DNA of 64,000 nucleotides from Phycisphaerales bacterium (GTDB taxonomy: Bacteria; Planctomycetota; Phycisphaerae; Phycisphaerales; UBA1924), in NCBI GenBank assembly GCA_020853975.1, contig JADYXW010000041.1, positions 1-64,000 on the forward strand. The letters are read 5' to 3'. A program made the translations under genes and the position numbers. The notes under the pieces were generated by a model. It was not told where the DNA came from and did not search any database. It saw nothing but the letters and a program-made list of their open reading frames with translations. This document shows positions 28,278 to 37,974 of the stretch, one piece after another; the first letter of the stretch is position 1; each line of letters begins with the position of its first letter.

Positions 28278-29305
28278 GACCTGCCCCCCTGAGCCAACGC
28301 GGCAGAACCTCCGCCCAGGGCGCGAGCCCCGGCGACCGCGACCAGTGCCTTGGTCACCAGTATGAGGCCGGGCGCCACGCCCCAGATGTCAAGCAGCACC
28401 GTCGCGGCCTGCATCAGGAGTGCCCCGAGCGCAGCGCCCAGCACCGCGGCTCGCCCACCCCGGAGCGAACCACCACCAATGACCACAGCGAGAATGGCGT
28501 CAAGCTCGATGGCCAGGCCCGTCGAGTTCGGATCAGCGGTCTGGATGTCTGCGCAGACCAGGACGCCCGCGATCGCGCTGCACAGACCCGCGATGCCGAA
28601 CGTCGCGAGCGCCAGCGCGAGGACAGGCACGCCCGAGCGCCGCGCCGCGTCTCTGGAGTCTCCCAGCGTCTGGAGCATGAGCCCCAATGGCCAGATGCGT
28701 ACGAAAAGCCACGCGGCAAGGACTGTGAGACCGGCGATCAGGAGCGGCACCGGCAGCACTCCGACCGAGCCGTTCGCGAGCCAGCCGGAGAGAGGATCCT
28801 GGAATGGTCGGTTGAGACCGGACGTGATGGCCTGCGCGGCACCGCGACACCCAACCATCGTCACGAGCGTCGCGACGACCGCCGGCAGCCCGAGCCAAGC
28901 GACCAGCACCCCCGAAACCACGCCGCAGGTCAGCCCACAGAGAAGGGCGGCGGCGATTGGCCAGGGCCCCCCCAACCCGGACTGAGACGCGAGCGTGGCC
29001 CCCGCCACAGCGGACAGTGCCATGACCGAGCCCGTGGAGAGATCGATCGCGCCCGTCGCGATCACCAGGCACATGCCGACGGAGACGATCACCACCGGCG
29101 CGCCGTTCAGCAGTACATCCAGCACCGCCCCGACCGCACGGCCGTGGACGATCGTGATGCTAAAAAACCCCGGTGTACACACCGCCGCAACCATGACGAC
29201 AAGGGCCATGCAGACGCCCGGGAGCATGCGGCGCGCGCGGGCCGAAAGCTGGACGGCTCGCCTGGGAACCGCGAGGGGCTGGGCGGCTCCCCCCCGAGCG
29301 CTCAC
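28274..29305 (-). CDS. RbsC-type ABC transporter permease (BPD_transp_2)
   Basis: APVVIVSVGMCLVIATGAIDLSTGSVMALSAVAGA and ILAVVIGGGSLRGGRAAVLGAALGA; 4-nt overlap with the downstream permease. Confidence 0.88.
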   Translation of the reverse strand: MSARGGAAQPLAVPRRAVQLSARARRMLPGVCMALVVMVAAVCTPGFFSITIVHGRAVGAVLDVLLNGAPVVIVSVGMCLVIATGAIDLSTGSVMALSAVAGATLASQSGLGGPWPIAAALLCGLTCGVVSGVLVAWLGLPAVVATLVTMVGCRGAAQAITSGLNRPFQDPLSGWLANGSVGVLPVPLLIAGLTVLAAWLFVRIWPLGLMLQTLGDSRDAARRSGVPVLALALATFGIAGLCSAIAGVLVCADIQTADPNSTGLAIELDAILAVVIGGGSLRGGRAAVLGAALGALLMQAATVLLDIWGVAPGLILVTKALVAVAGARALGGGSAALAQGGRS

Positions 29306-30159
29306 CGCTTGGGTCCGTCAGTGGCCGGAGGCGGCTCGCCCTGGGGCGGGGTCTGATCGGGGGGGGGTGTCGGGGGAACGGTCGCCGGGGGAGTCGCGCC
29401 CGGATCGCCGACCGCGGGCGCGGGCGGTGCCGGGGGCGGCGGGGGCTTTGGAACCTGAGCGTCCAGAGGCAGAGGCGGGGTGGCCTTCAGCTCGTCCAGC
29501 TCCTTCACTCGCTGTTCCGCGACCTTCTTGTGCAGCACGTACGTCGTGCCGTCGACCAGCGAGGCGATACGGTTGTACCACTGTGCAGCCTCGTCCCAGT
29601 TGCGACGGCACTCCGCCACAGCCGCCAGCCCGTACATCGCGTTCACGCGGGTCAGGAGATTCCCGGAGCTGGTCGAGGCGTCATCGTGCACTCGCTGGTA
29701 GAGCGCTGCGGCCTGTGTGAGGTAGTCCTCGCGGTCCGTGTCGGCCAGGGCGTCTTCGGGCTTGGCCAGCGCTCCCGTCGGAGAGCCCTGCTCGCTCACC
29801 GCGAGCTCGGCCCCGATCTTCATGCGGCGACGTACCGCGTCCACGTATCGATCGGCAGCTTCAAGACGCGCAAGCATGCTCACTGCGCGCACGCCCTCGA
29901 ACTCCGTGGCGACCGCCGCGAGCGCAGACGGGCTGGCGCTCGCACCCGCACGCGCAAGCTCGAACTCCGCAAAGGCCTTGTCGACTCGCTGCGACTGGCC
30001 CACCTGGTAACGGAGGTAGAGCGTGTACCCGACGGCGCTGAGGGCCGCGACCATCAGGATCGGCGTCCCCCATTTCCGGAGCCAGTCGATGAAGTCCTGA
30101 TTGAGCAGAGACTCTTCAAGACCTGCCCGTTCGCGGATCTGTGTCTGTCTTTCGTCCAT
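29302..30159 (-). CDS. YfgM-like TPR membrane protein with Pro-rich C-terminal tail
   Basis: LNQDFIDWLRKWGTPILMVAALSAVGYTLYLRYQ N-terminal anchor, TPR-like AMYGLAAVAECRRNWDEAAQWYNRIA, tail PKPPPPPAPPAPAVGDPGATPPATVPPTPPPDQTPPQGEPPP. Confidence 0.7.
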   Translation of the reverse strand: MDERQTQIRERAGLEESLLNQDFIDWLRKWGTPILMVAALSAVGYTLYLRYQVGQSQRVDKAFAEFELARAGASASPSALAAVATEFEGVRAVSMLARLEAADRYVDAVRRRMKIGAELAVSEQGSPTGALAKPEDALADTDREDYLTQAAALYQRVHDDASTSSGNLLTRVNAMYGLAAVAECRRNWDEAAQWYNRIASLVDGTTYVLHKKVAEQRVKELDELKATPPLPLDAQVPKPPPPPAPPAPAVGDPGATPPATVPPTPPPDQTPPQGEPPPATDGPKR

Positions 30160-30228
30160 ATCGCTCCGTGCCAGTCTTCCGGCGTCGGCCGGACGGGCTC
30201 CATTCGGGATTGGGCCTCGGGGGCAAGT

Positions 30229-31254
30229 CTAGGGGCCCCGCCAAAGGGCCGGGGGCCAGAACCAGAGGGGATCGACCCCCTGCATGGCCCGGTCGCTCAC
30301 CAGCCGGGTTCGAACTGCCCCTGCGAAACCGCCAAGGCCTTCGTGGTCCCTCAGGCTCACACTCACCTCCGGCCCTCCAAGCGGCGGCCCCAGGTCGGAG
30401 CGCAGCCCGACTCTGAGCACCGGGACGCCATCCGCCAGCTTCGCAGCAACCTCCTCCGAGACTTCGGCGCCAGGATCCGAGCAGAGCAGCACCAGGTCCG
30501 CGTGGGGCGCGAGCGTCATCGCGATGTCATGGGCCGCTGCCTCCGCAGCGTCCGGGTTTGCTCTCAACCCGGGCGTGTCCACCCAGCGCACCACGAGCCC
30601 GTCGAGCTCGACAATCGCCCCCACGTGGTCTCGCGTGGTTCCCGGTTCGTCGGCGACGATGGATACGCGACGACCCGCGAGCGCATTGAGCAGCGACGAC
30701 TTCCCGATGTTGGACGGGCCGACGGCCACGACGAGAGGAGGTTCAACCAGCCTCCGGAACTCACTAGAAAGCGGGTCACCCGGCCCTGGAAATGCCACGC
30801 CCGGCCGAGCCCACGCCTCGGGCTGCGCCAGCAGGGCCGGAATGACGCTGGGGCTCACAGCCCGCGCGAGGGTCCAGAGCATCCAGGCTTCCAGATCGCT
30901 GCCGGCTTCCGGGTAGAGCGCCCGGGGGGAGGGGTCCGCCCTCCGGGAGAACCCCCGCGTCCCCAGCCAGTCGATCACGCTTCCCATGACGGCCGGCCCC
31001 CCGTGGGGCATGAGGTGAAGCGAGTCCTCCCACCGGAACACGACCATCTGATCGACGCCGGGCACGTCGACCACACGGGCCTTCCCTGCGTCGAACGGGG
31101 GCAACCCCAGCCGCCTGAGCGCTACGGAGGCATCGGGCCCGAGCACGATGCAGGCCAGCGCGCCGCGCGCGCCAACGGGCGTGGCGAGCGCCCACCAGGG
31201 GCCTGCATGGTCGCTCGCGAGTTCAGGGGTCGGCATCTCGCCCGTCCCGGTCAT
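30229..31254 (-). CDS. MnmE/TrmE-like GTPase (short, divergent)
   Basis: Domain order resembles MnmE; G1 GPSNIGKSS, VADEPGTTRDHVG, G3 VDTPGLR; no NKxD and no C-terminal CxGK. Start ambiguous (31254 or 31236). Confidence 0.75.
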   Translation of the reverse strand: MTGTGEMPTPELASDHAGPWWALATPVGARGALACIVLGPDASVALRRLGLPPFDAGKARVVDVPGVDQMVVFRWEDSLHLMPHGGPAVMGSVIDWLGTRGFSRRADPSPRALYPEAGSDLEAWMLWTLARAVSPSVIPALLAQPEAWARPGVAFPGPGDPLSSEFRRLVEPPLVVAVGPSNIGKSSLLNALAGRRVSIVADEPGTTRDHVGAIVELDGLVVRWVDTPGLRANPDAAEAAAHDIAMTLAPHADLVLLCSDPGAEVSEEVAAKLADGVPVLRVGLRSDLGPPLGGPEVSVSLRDHEGLGGFAGAVRTRLVSDRAMQGVDPLWFWPPALWRGP

Positions 31255-32065
31255 CGTCGGAAACGGCGGACTCCTCGTGATCGAGGCTTTCGTCTGAGTC
31301 ATCCGCTCCCCAAGCGAGCTTGCATGCCTCGAGTATGCCGATGAGCTGGAGATCGGGCACGATGTGCTCGACCAGGTCGTGGTTCTCAAAGAGGAGAGCC
31401 GCGTCCCCACCGGTCGCGATGATCTGCGGGAACGCGCCGTAAAACTCGGCGTATCGCTCGATGGTCTCTCGCACCGCGCCGCGTGCAGCCGCGAGCACGC
31501 CCAGGAGCATCGCGTGCTGGGTGTCGCGGCCGAAGGGGCCGAGGGCAGGGTCGGGCGGCTCGAACCGCACCGCCGGAAGCTGCGCGGTGCGTGCGTGAAG
31601 GGCCGCGAGCATCATGCCCAGACCGGGCGCGATACACCCGCCATGGAAGACGCCCTCGCCATCCACGAAGTCCACCGTGATCGCCGTCCCCGCGTCAACG
31701 ATGATGCACGCCTGCTCTGCGCGAACAAAGGCGCCGAGCGCGCAGAGGATCCTGTCCTGCCCCACGGTCGAGGCGTCCCGGAGCGTGTGCACAAAGGGCA
31801 ACGGGACATCGGCGCCCGCGTGGAGGGGCGTGACGCCGGACTTCCGAACGGCTGAGGCCAGCGCGTCCCGCGCGGGCGGGTTGACGCTGGCGAGAACCAC
31901 CGGCAGGCCGGGTGAGGCGGCCAACGCTCCGAGAATGGCCCCGGCGGCGGCGGCCGGGTCATTGCACGGGAACGAGGCCGGGTCGATGAGATCCCCCTTG
32001 AGGAAGCGGCCGACGCGCGTACGAGAGTTGTTGACCGCGACGGCGATCAGGGAATCGGGCTGCAT
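31223..32065 (-). CDS. coaX: type III pantothenate kinase
   Basis: IIVDAGTAITVDFVDGEGVFHGGCIAPGLGMMLAALHARTAQLP and IIATGGDAALL are CoaX signatures. Confidence 0.88.
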   Translation of the reverse strand: MQPDSLIAVAVNNSRTRVGRFLKGDLIDPASFPCNDPAAAAGAILGALAASPGLPVVLASVNPPARDALASAVRKSGVTPLHAGADVPLPFVHTLRDASTVGQDRILCALGAFVRAEQACIIVDAGTAITVDFVDGEGVFHGGCIAPGLGMMLAALHARTAQLPAVRFEPPDPALGPFGRDTQHAMLLGVLAAARGAVRETIERYAEFYGAFPQIIATGGDAALLFENHDLVEHIVPDLQLIGILEACKLAWGADDSDESLDHEESAVSDDDRDGRDADP

Positions 32066-32104
32066 GATCGATAATACGGCCGACCGGGGGCAAGATGGTG
32101 CCGG

Positions 32105-33166
<1,062 letters not shown>

Positions 33167-33169
33167 TGG

Positions 33170-33559
33170 TCACTTCTCGGCGAGCTTGCGTTTGATCGGT
33201 TCCGGGGACTTGACCTTCACCTGGCCGGTGGCCTTGTTCAGGGCTACCTCGCCCGATTCCTTCTCAGCCAGAGATACCGCCAGGGGCAGGTACCGAGCGG
33301 AAACCTTCCACACTTCCCCCTCGCGTTCGGCGGGGAGCATCAGGGCCTTCTGCGTTTCGGGGTTCTTGAGGGGGAACAGAAGGCCCCCGCCCGACGGGCG
33401 GTCGCACTCGTAGAGGTCGCCGGTGGCCACATCCACGATCACGACCGTCGTTGCTTTTTCGATCTGGTCCCCCGACCTGAGCTGCCAGAAGAGACCCAAG
33501 CCCAGCGCGATGGCTGCGGCGACGAAGAGCACGATGTGCCAGGGCCTCACACCTTCCAT
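33170..33559 (-). CDS. hypothetical single-TM protein
   Basis: MEGVRPWHIVLFVAAAIALGLGLFWQLRSGDQIEKATTVVIVDVATGDLYECDRP..., upstream of prepilin-like gene. Confidence 0.6.
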   Translation of the reverse strand: MEGVRPWHIVLFVAAAIALGLGLFWQLRSGDQIEKATTVVIVDVATGDLYECDRPSGGGLLFPLKNPETQKALMLPAEREGEVWKVSARYLPLAVSLAEKESGEVALNKATGQVKVKSPEPIKRKLAEK

Positions 33560-33767
33560 ACGTCCTGAGACTCCGAAACCACCTTCGAGGGCCGAAGCAT
33601 ATACCTCCAGTCTCCCGGCATGCATCCAGACACCCGACACGAACTGCTGCAACAGTGGCTTTGTACCGCACCGGGCCCTCCCGCCGCAACCGATCGCAAG
33701 GTCTTGACGAAGTCCTAACCGCGGCCTCGCGGCCCGGAGGACTCGTCCGGGCACCCTACCATCACCC

Positions 33768-34835
33768 ATGCGGCTGATTCTTGCCAACCCCCGGGGCTTC
33801 TGCGCCGGGGTACACATGGCCATCGACGTGGTTGACCAGGTGCTCGACCTTTTCCCGGGCGAGGATCTCTATGTCTACCACGAAATCGTCCACAACCGGC
33901 ACGTCGTGGGGCGGTTCATCTCGCGGGGTGTGAAGTTCGTTGACGACGTGGACGAGGTGCCAACCGGCAAGATTGTGGTGTTCTCCGCCCATGGCATCCC
34001 CCCGGACGTCCGCGCCAGGGCCCGGGCCCGTGGGCTGACCGCGATCGACGCGACGTGCCCCCTGGTCACCAAGGTGCATGCGGAGGCCGTGCGTTACGCT
34101 CGCCAGGGGTACCAGGTACTGCTTGTGGGACACAAGAACCACCAGGAGGTCATCGGCACTACGGGAGAGGCGCCGAACGCGACGCAGGTTGTCGAGAGTC
34201 CCGACGACATCCCCGGGCTCACGATCCGCGACCCGGAGAAGCTTGTGTACCTCACGCAGACGACGCTCTCGACCGACGACGCCGGTCTCATCATCGACGC
34301 GCTCAAGCGGGCGTTCCCGGCCATCAAGGCCCCGCCGAGCGAGGACATCTGCTACGCGACGACGAACCGGCAGCACGCGGTGCGGACCATCGCGCCGGAA
34401 TGCGACCTTGTGCTTGTCATCGGCTCGAAGAACTCCTCGAACTCGGTGCGCCTGACCGAGATCGCCTCGAACGTCGGCACGCCGGCCAGGCTGCTGGACG
34501 ACGTCTCCGAGGTCGACTGGTCGTGGTTCGATACCGGCGGTGAGACCGTGCTCGTGACCGCCGGCGCTTCCGCGCCGGAGGACCTGGTCGCGAGCCTTTG
34601 CCGAACGATCCTGGCGAGGTTCGGCGGGACCATCGAGACCCGCGACGTGTTCGACGAGGACGTCGAGTTCGCACAGCCGGGCGCTCTGAGGAAGCTGATG
34701 ACGGACCGCGGGATCGACCCTCGCTCGCGGCGGCTTCGCGTCTCCGCCCCTGTCGTGACGGCGGACGCCTACGGGGCGGTTCCGCTGACGGTGAGCGCGA
34801 CAAGAGCACGCAGCCCCAGTACCGGGCAGGCCTGA
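33768..34835 (+). CDS. ispH: 4-hydroxy-3-methylbut-2-enyl diphosphate reductase
   Basis: MRLILANPRGFCAGVHMAID, ATCPLVTKVH, TQTTLS, CYATTNRQ, VIGSKNSSNS, TAGASAPE. Confidence 0.96.
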   Translation: MRLILANPRGFCAGVHMAIDVVDQVLDLFPGEDLYVYHEIVHNRHVVGRFISRGVKFVDDVDEVPTGKIVVFSAHGIPPDVRARARARGLTAIDATCPLVTKVHAEAVRYARQGYQVLLVGHKNHQEVIGTTGEAPNATQVVESPDDIPGLTIRDPEKLVYLTQTTLSTDDAGLIIDALKRAFPAIKAPPSEDICYATTNRQHAVRTIAPECDLVLVIGSKNSSNSVRLTEIASNVGTPARLLDDVSEVDWSWFDTGGETVLVTAGASAPEDLVASLCRTILARFGGTIETRDVFDEDVEFAQPGALRKLMTDRGIDPRSRRLRVSAPVVTADAYGAVPLTVSATRARSPSTGQA

Positions 34836-34879
34836 CAACACCTAAGCAGAGCACGGAGCGCCCGCGGCGTCGCGAAACC

Positions 34880-36061
34880 ATGAAGCACCCGACACAGCAC
34901 ATCTTCGAGTTCACGCCGGAATCCCTGGGCGCCTGGTGCGAGACCCGCCGCATGCCCAAGTTCAGAGGCAAGCAGATCCTCGAGTGGGTCTACGAGAAGG
35001 GGACGATCGACCCCGGGGCGATGTCGAACTTGTCCAAGCTCGATCAGACGACGCTCGCGCGGGACATGACGTTTCTGTCGGGGCGGACGCTGCGCCAGCA
35101 AGCCGCGACCGACGGTACCCAGAAGCTGCTCATCGAGTGGGACGATCACCAGACGCCCCAACCGGTCCGCACGCTGGAGGTCGCGCCGCCTTCTCCCCTT
35201 GCCATCGCGGGGCAGGAGCAGGGCGACCCTTCACGACAGACCGAGTGCGTGATGATCCCGAGCCTTGCCAACGAGCGAGAGCCCGAGGACGACGACGGCT
35301 CGCGCCGGGCGCCACGATTCACCGCGTGCATCTCGTCGCAGGTCGGGTGCCCGGTGGGATGCCGCTTCTGCGCGTCCGGGCTCACGGGGCTTGACGCCAA
35401 CCTCTCCGCCGGACGCATCGTCGAGCAGGTGTGGCGCCTCGCACGTCTGAAGGGCGTGAGGCGGATCACGAACGTGGTGTTCATGGGCATGGGTGAACCC
35501 CTGAGCAACCTTGCCGCCGTGATCCCCGCGGTCAGGACGATCACGTCCCTGTGGGGGCCGGGCATCTCGGCCCGCAAAGTGACGATCTCCACGGTCGGTC
35601 TGCCAAAGGCCATCCAGCGCCTGTCGGAGCAGCTTGACCTGCCCGTGACGCTCGCACTCTCGCTGCACGCGCCGAACGACGAGCTGCGGCGAAAGCTGAT
35701 CCCGTGGGCCGAGTACACAACGATCGCGGAGTTGCTCGCGGCGTGCCGCGCGTGGTTCGAGAGGACGGGCCGCGAGATCACTCTGGAGTACACGCTGCTG
35801 CGCGGGGTGAACGACCGGCCCGAGCACGCGAGGCAGCTTTCGGAACTCGCCCGGACACTCCGGGCCAACGTGAATCTGATCCGGTACAACGAAGTCGCGG
35901 GGACGGAGTTTGAGCGCCCGCGAGACGAGGACGTACTGGCGTTCCAGAAGGTGCTGCGGGGGGCGAACATCAACGTGCACATACGGGCCAGCCGCGGGCG
36001 GGACATCGCCGCCGCGTGCGGGCAGCTCCGGCACGAGAACACGTCCAAGGCCGGGGCATGA
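34880..36061 (+). CDS. rlmN: 23S rRNA (adenine-C2)-methyltransferase, radical SAM
   Basis: QVGCPVGCRFCASG (CxxxCxxC), VVFMGMGEPLSN, TLEYTLLRGVND, AACGQL. Confidence 0.94.
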   Translation: MKHPTQHIFEFTPESLGAWCETRRMPKFRGKQILEWVYEKGTIDPGAMSNLSKLDQTTLARDMTFLSGRTLRQQAATDGTQKLLIEWDDHQTPQPVRTLEVAPPSPLAIAGQEQGDPSRQTECVMIPSLANEREPEDDDGSRRAPRFTACISSQVGCPVGCRFCASGLTGLDANLSAGRIVEQVWRLARLKGVRRITNVVFMGMGEPLSNLAAVIPAVRTITSLWGPGISARKVTISTVGLPKAIQRLSEQLDLPVTLALSLHAPNDELRRKLIPWAEYTTIAELLAACRAWFERTGREITLEYTLLRGVNDRPEHARQLSELARTLRANVNLIRYNEVAGTEFERPRDEDVLAFQKVLRGANINVHIRASRGRDIAAACGQLRHENTSKAGA

Positions 36062-36810
36062 GCGATCCGGGCATGAGGCCGTTCGGGCCCGAGCACCTCG
36101 GGGCGCTCGCGTGGACACTGCCGCTGATGGTCGGGTCGTCCTGGCTTGGGAGGCGGTGGCTCCGTCGCGCCTCTGAGGGGCGTGACTCGCGTGGCCTGGC
36201 AAAGGAGCGATTGCTCTGCGCCTGGTGGGGCGCGGGGGTGGTCGCCATCAACATCGCCTCGATCGCGTACTGGCTCATGCCCGGGCGGTACGACGTCAGG
36301 ACAAGTTTGCCCCTGCAGCTGTGCGATCTGGCTTGCCTCATGACGCCGCTGGTGTTCATGACAAGGTGGCGCCTGCCCCGGGCTCTGGTGTACTTCTGGG
36401 GGATCGGGCTCTCGACGCAGGCGTTTGTGACTCCGACACTCGACGAACCGCCCCCCTCGGCGCGGTACTGGCTGTTCTGGCTCGTGCATCTCGCCATCGT
36501 GGGCAGCGCCGTCTACGACCTGGCGGTCCGGCGGTTCAGACCAACCTGGCGCGAGCTTATCTGGGTGCTCTGCGTCACCATCACCTGGGCCGCGCTCATG
36601 GTGTGGCTGAACGAATCGCTGGGGAGTAACTACGGGTACGTCGGGCGGGGAGACGCGAGTTCCCCCACCATCGTCGACCTCCTCGGTCCATGGCCGGCGC
36701 GGGTGCTGATCATGGGCATCATCGGCTCGGGAATGTTCGTGTGCCTGTGGGGCGTGTGGCCTCTCTGGGCGCGGCTGCGCCCCGGGCATCGCGCCCCTGG
36801 GGCACGCTAG
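36058..36810 (+). CDS. YwaF/TIGR02206-like integral membrane protein
   Basis: LPLQLCDLACLMTPLVFMTRWRLPRALVYFWGIG...NYGYVGRGDASSPTIVDLLGPWPARVL; 4-nt overlap with rlmN stop. Confidence 0.75.
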   Translation: MSDPGMRPFGPEHLGALAWTLPLMVGSSWLGRRWLRRASEGRDSRGLAKERLLCAWWGAGVVAINIASIAYWLMPGRYDVRTSLPLQLCDLACLMTPLVFMTRWRLPRALVYFWGIGLSTQAFVTPTLDEPPPSARYWLFWLVHLAIVGSAVYDLAVRRFRPTWRELIWVLCVTITWAALMVWLNESLGSNYGYVGRGDASSPTIVDLLGPWPARVLIMGIIGSGMFVCLWGVWPLWARLRPGHRAPGAR

Positions 36811-36822
36811 ACTGCGCCCCGA

Positions 36823-37974
36823 ATGACCCGGCTCGTGCTCGGACTCATCCCGCTCGCGTTCCTGCTCGCATGGCCCCTCACGGTGATCGTGCGCAGGATC
36901 AGCGCATCGCTCGGCGCTATGGACGCCGCGGGTGTCGAAGGGCAGGTCAAGGCGGCACCCCGGCGCGTGCCAAACACCGGGGGCGTCGCGATCTTCCTGG
37001 CGATTGCGGCCCCGATCGTGCTGGGGCTCTGGTTCCTCGCCCCGATGGGCGCCTCTTCCGACACCGAGTGGCAGGAAGAACCCGGGCTGATCCCGGTCGA
37101 CCTCTACGAGCACCTGCCACGCCTCGCGCACTCGGCGGACACGGCGCTGCTCCTCGTCGGGTGCCTGGCGGCCCTGCACGTGCTGGGGCTCATCGACGAC
37201 CGCCGCCCCCTGGGGCCATTCGTCAAGCTTGGGGTCATGACGGCGGTAGCCGCAGCGGTCCCCCTGCTCTCTCCAGAGACGCGGATGCTGACGATGCTCG
37301 ATGCGCACGCGGGAGGCTCGTGGCTGTCCATTGCGCTCACGGTACTCTGGCTGCTGGTGGTGACAAACGCGATGAACTTCATGGACAACATGGACGGGCT
37401 CACCGCCGGGACCGCGGGGATCGCGTCCGCCTGCTTCCTTGCCGCTGCCATCCTGCACCAGCAGTGGTTTGTCGGCGCGTGCCTCGCACTGCTGGTGGGC
37501 GCGTGCGCGGGCTTCCTCGTGCTGAACTATCCGCCCGCGAAGATCTTCATGGGCGACGGGGGTTCGCTGGTCATCGGATTCCTGCTCGGGTTCCTGACGA
37601 TCCGTACGACGTATGTTCCCGACGCCTTCGCCGGAATGCTCGCGGGCCGGTGGTACGGCGTGTTCATGCCCCTGTGCGTGCTCGCGGTCCCGATCTATGA
37701 CTTCGTGAGCGTGGTGGTCATCAGGCTCAGCCAGGGCCGTAGTCCGTTCGTGGGGGACATGCAGCACCTCTCTCACCGGCTGGTCGGGATGGGCCTCTCA
37801 AAGCGTGCGTCGGTGATGGTCATCTGGGGCCTCACGCTCGTGACGGGCATTTCGGGGATCGTGCTGGGCGGGCTCGCGCCCTGGCAGGCAGCCCTCGTGG
37901 GGGGACAGGTGCTGGTCATTCTCGGGCTCATCGCCGCGTTTGAGTTCGCCCGGTCGCGGGGTACCTCGGCATGA
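36823..37974 (+). CDS. MraY/WecA-family glycosyl-1-phosphate transferase
   Basis: AAPRRVPNTGGVAIFLAI, LGLIDDRRPLGPFVKL, NAMNFMDNMDGLTAG, KIFMGDGGSLVIGFLLG. Confidence 0.93.
   Translation: MTRLVLGLIPLAFLLAWPLTVIVRRISASLGAMDAAGVEGQVKAAPRRVPNTGGVAIFLAIAAPIVLGLWFLAPMGASSDTEWQEEPGLIPVDLYEHLPRLAHSADTALLLVGCLAALHVLGLIDDRRPLGPFVKLGVMTAVAAAVPLLSPETRMLTMLDAHAGGSWLSIALTVLWLLVVTNAMNFMDNMDGLTAGTAGIASACFLAAAILHQQWFVGACLALLVGACAGFLVLNYPPAKIFMGDGGSLVIGFLLGFLTIRTTYVPDAFAGMLAGRWYGVFMPLCVLAVPIYDFVSVVVIRLSQGRSPFVGDMQHLSHRLVGMGLSKRASVMVIWGLTLVTGISGIVLGGLAPWQAALVGGQVLVILGLIAAFEFARSRGTSA

Noticed and set aside
35146-37776. 876-aa antisense ORF
   Set aside because: Shadow frame opposite rlmN, the YwaF-like gene and the MraY-like gene; no recognisable domain
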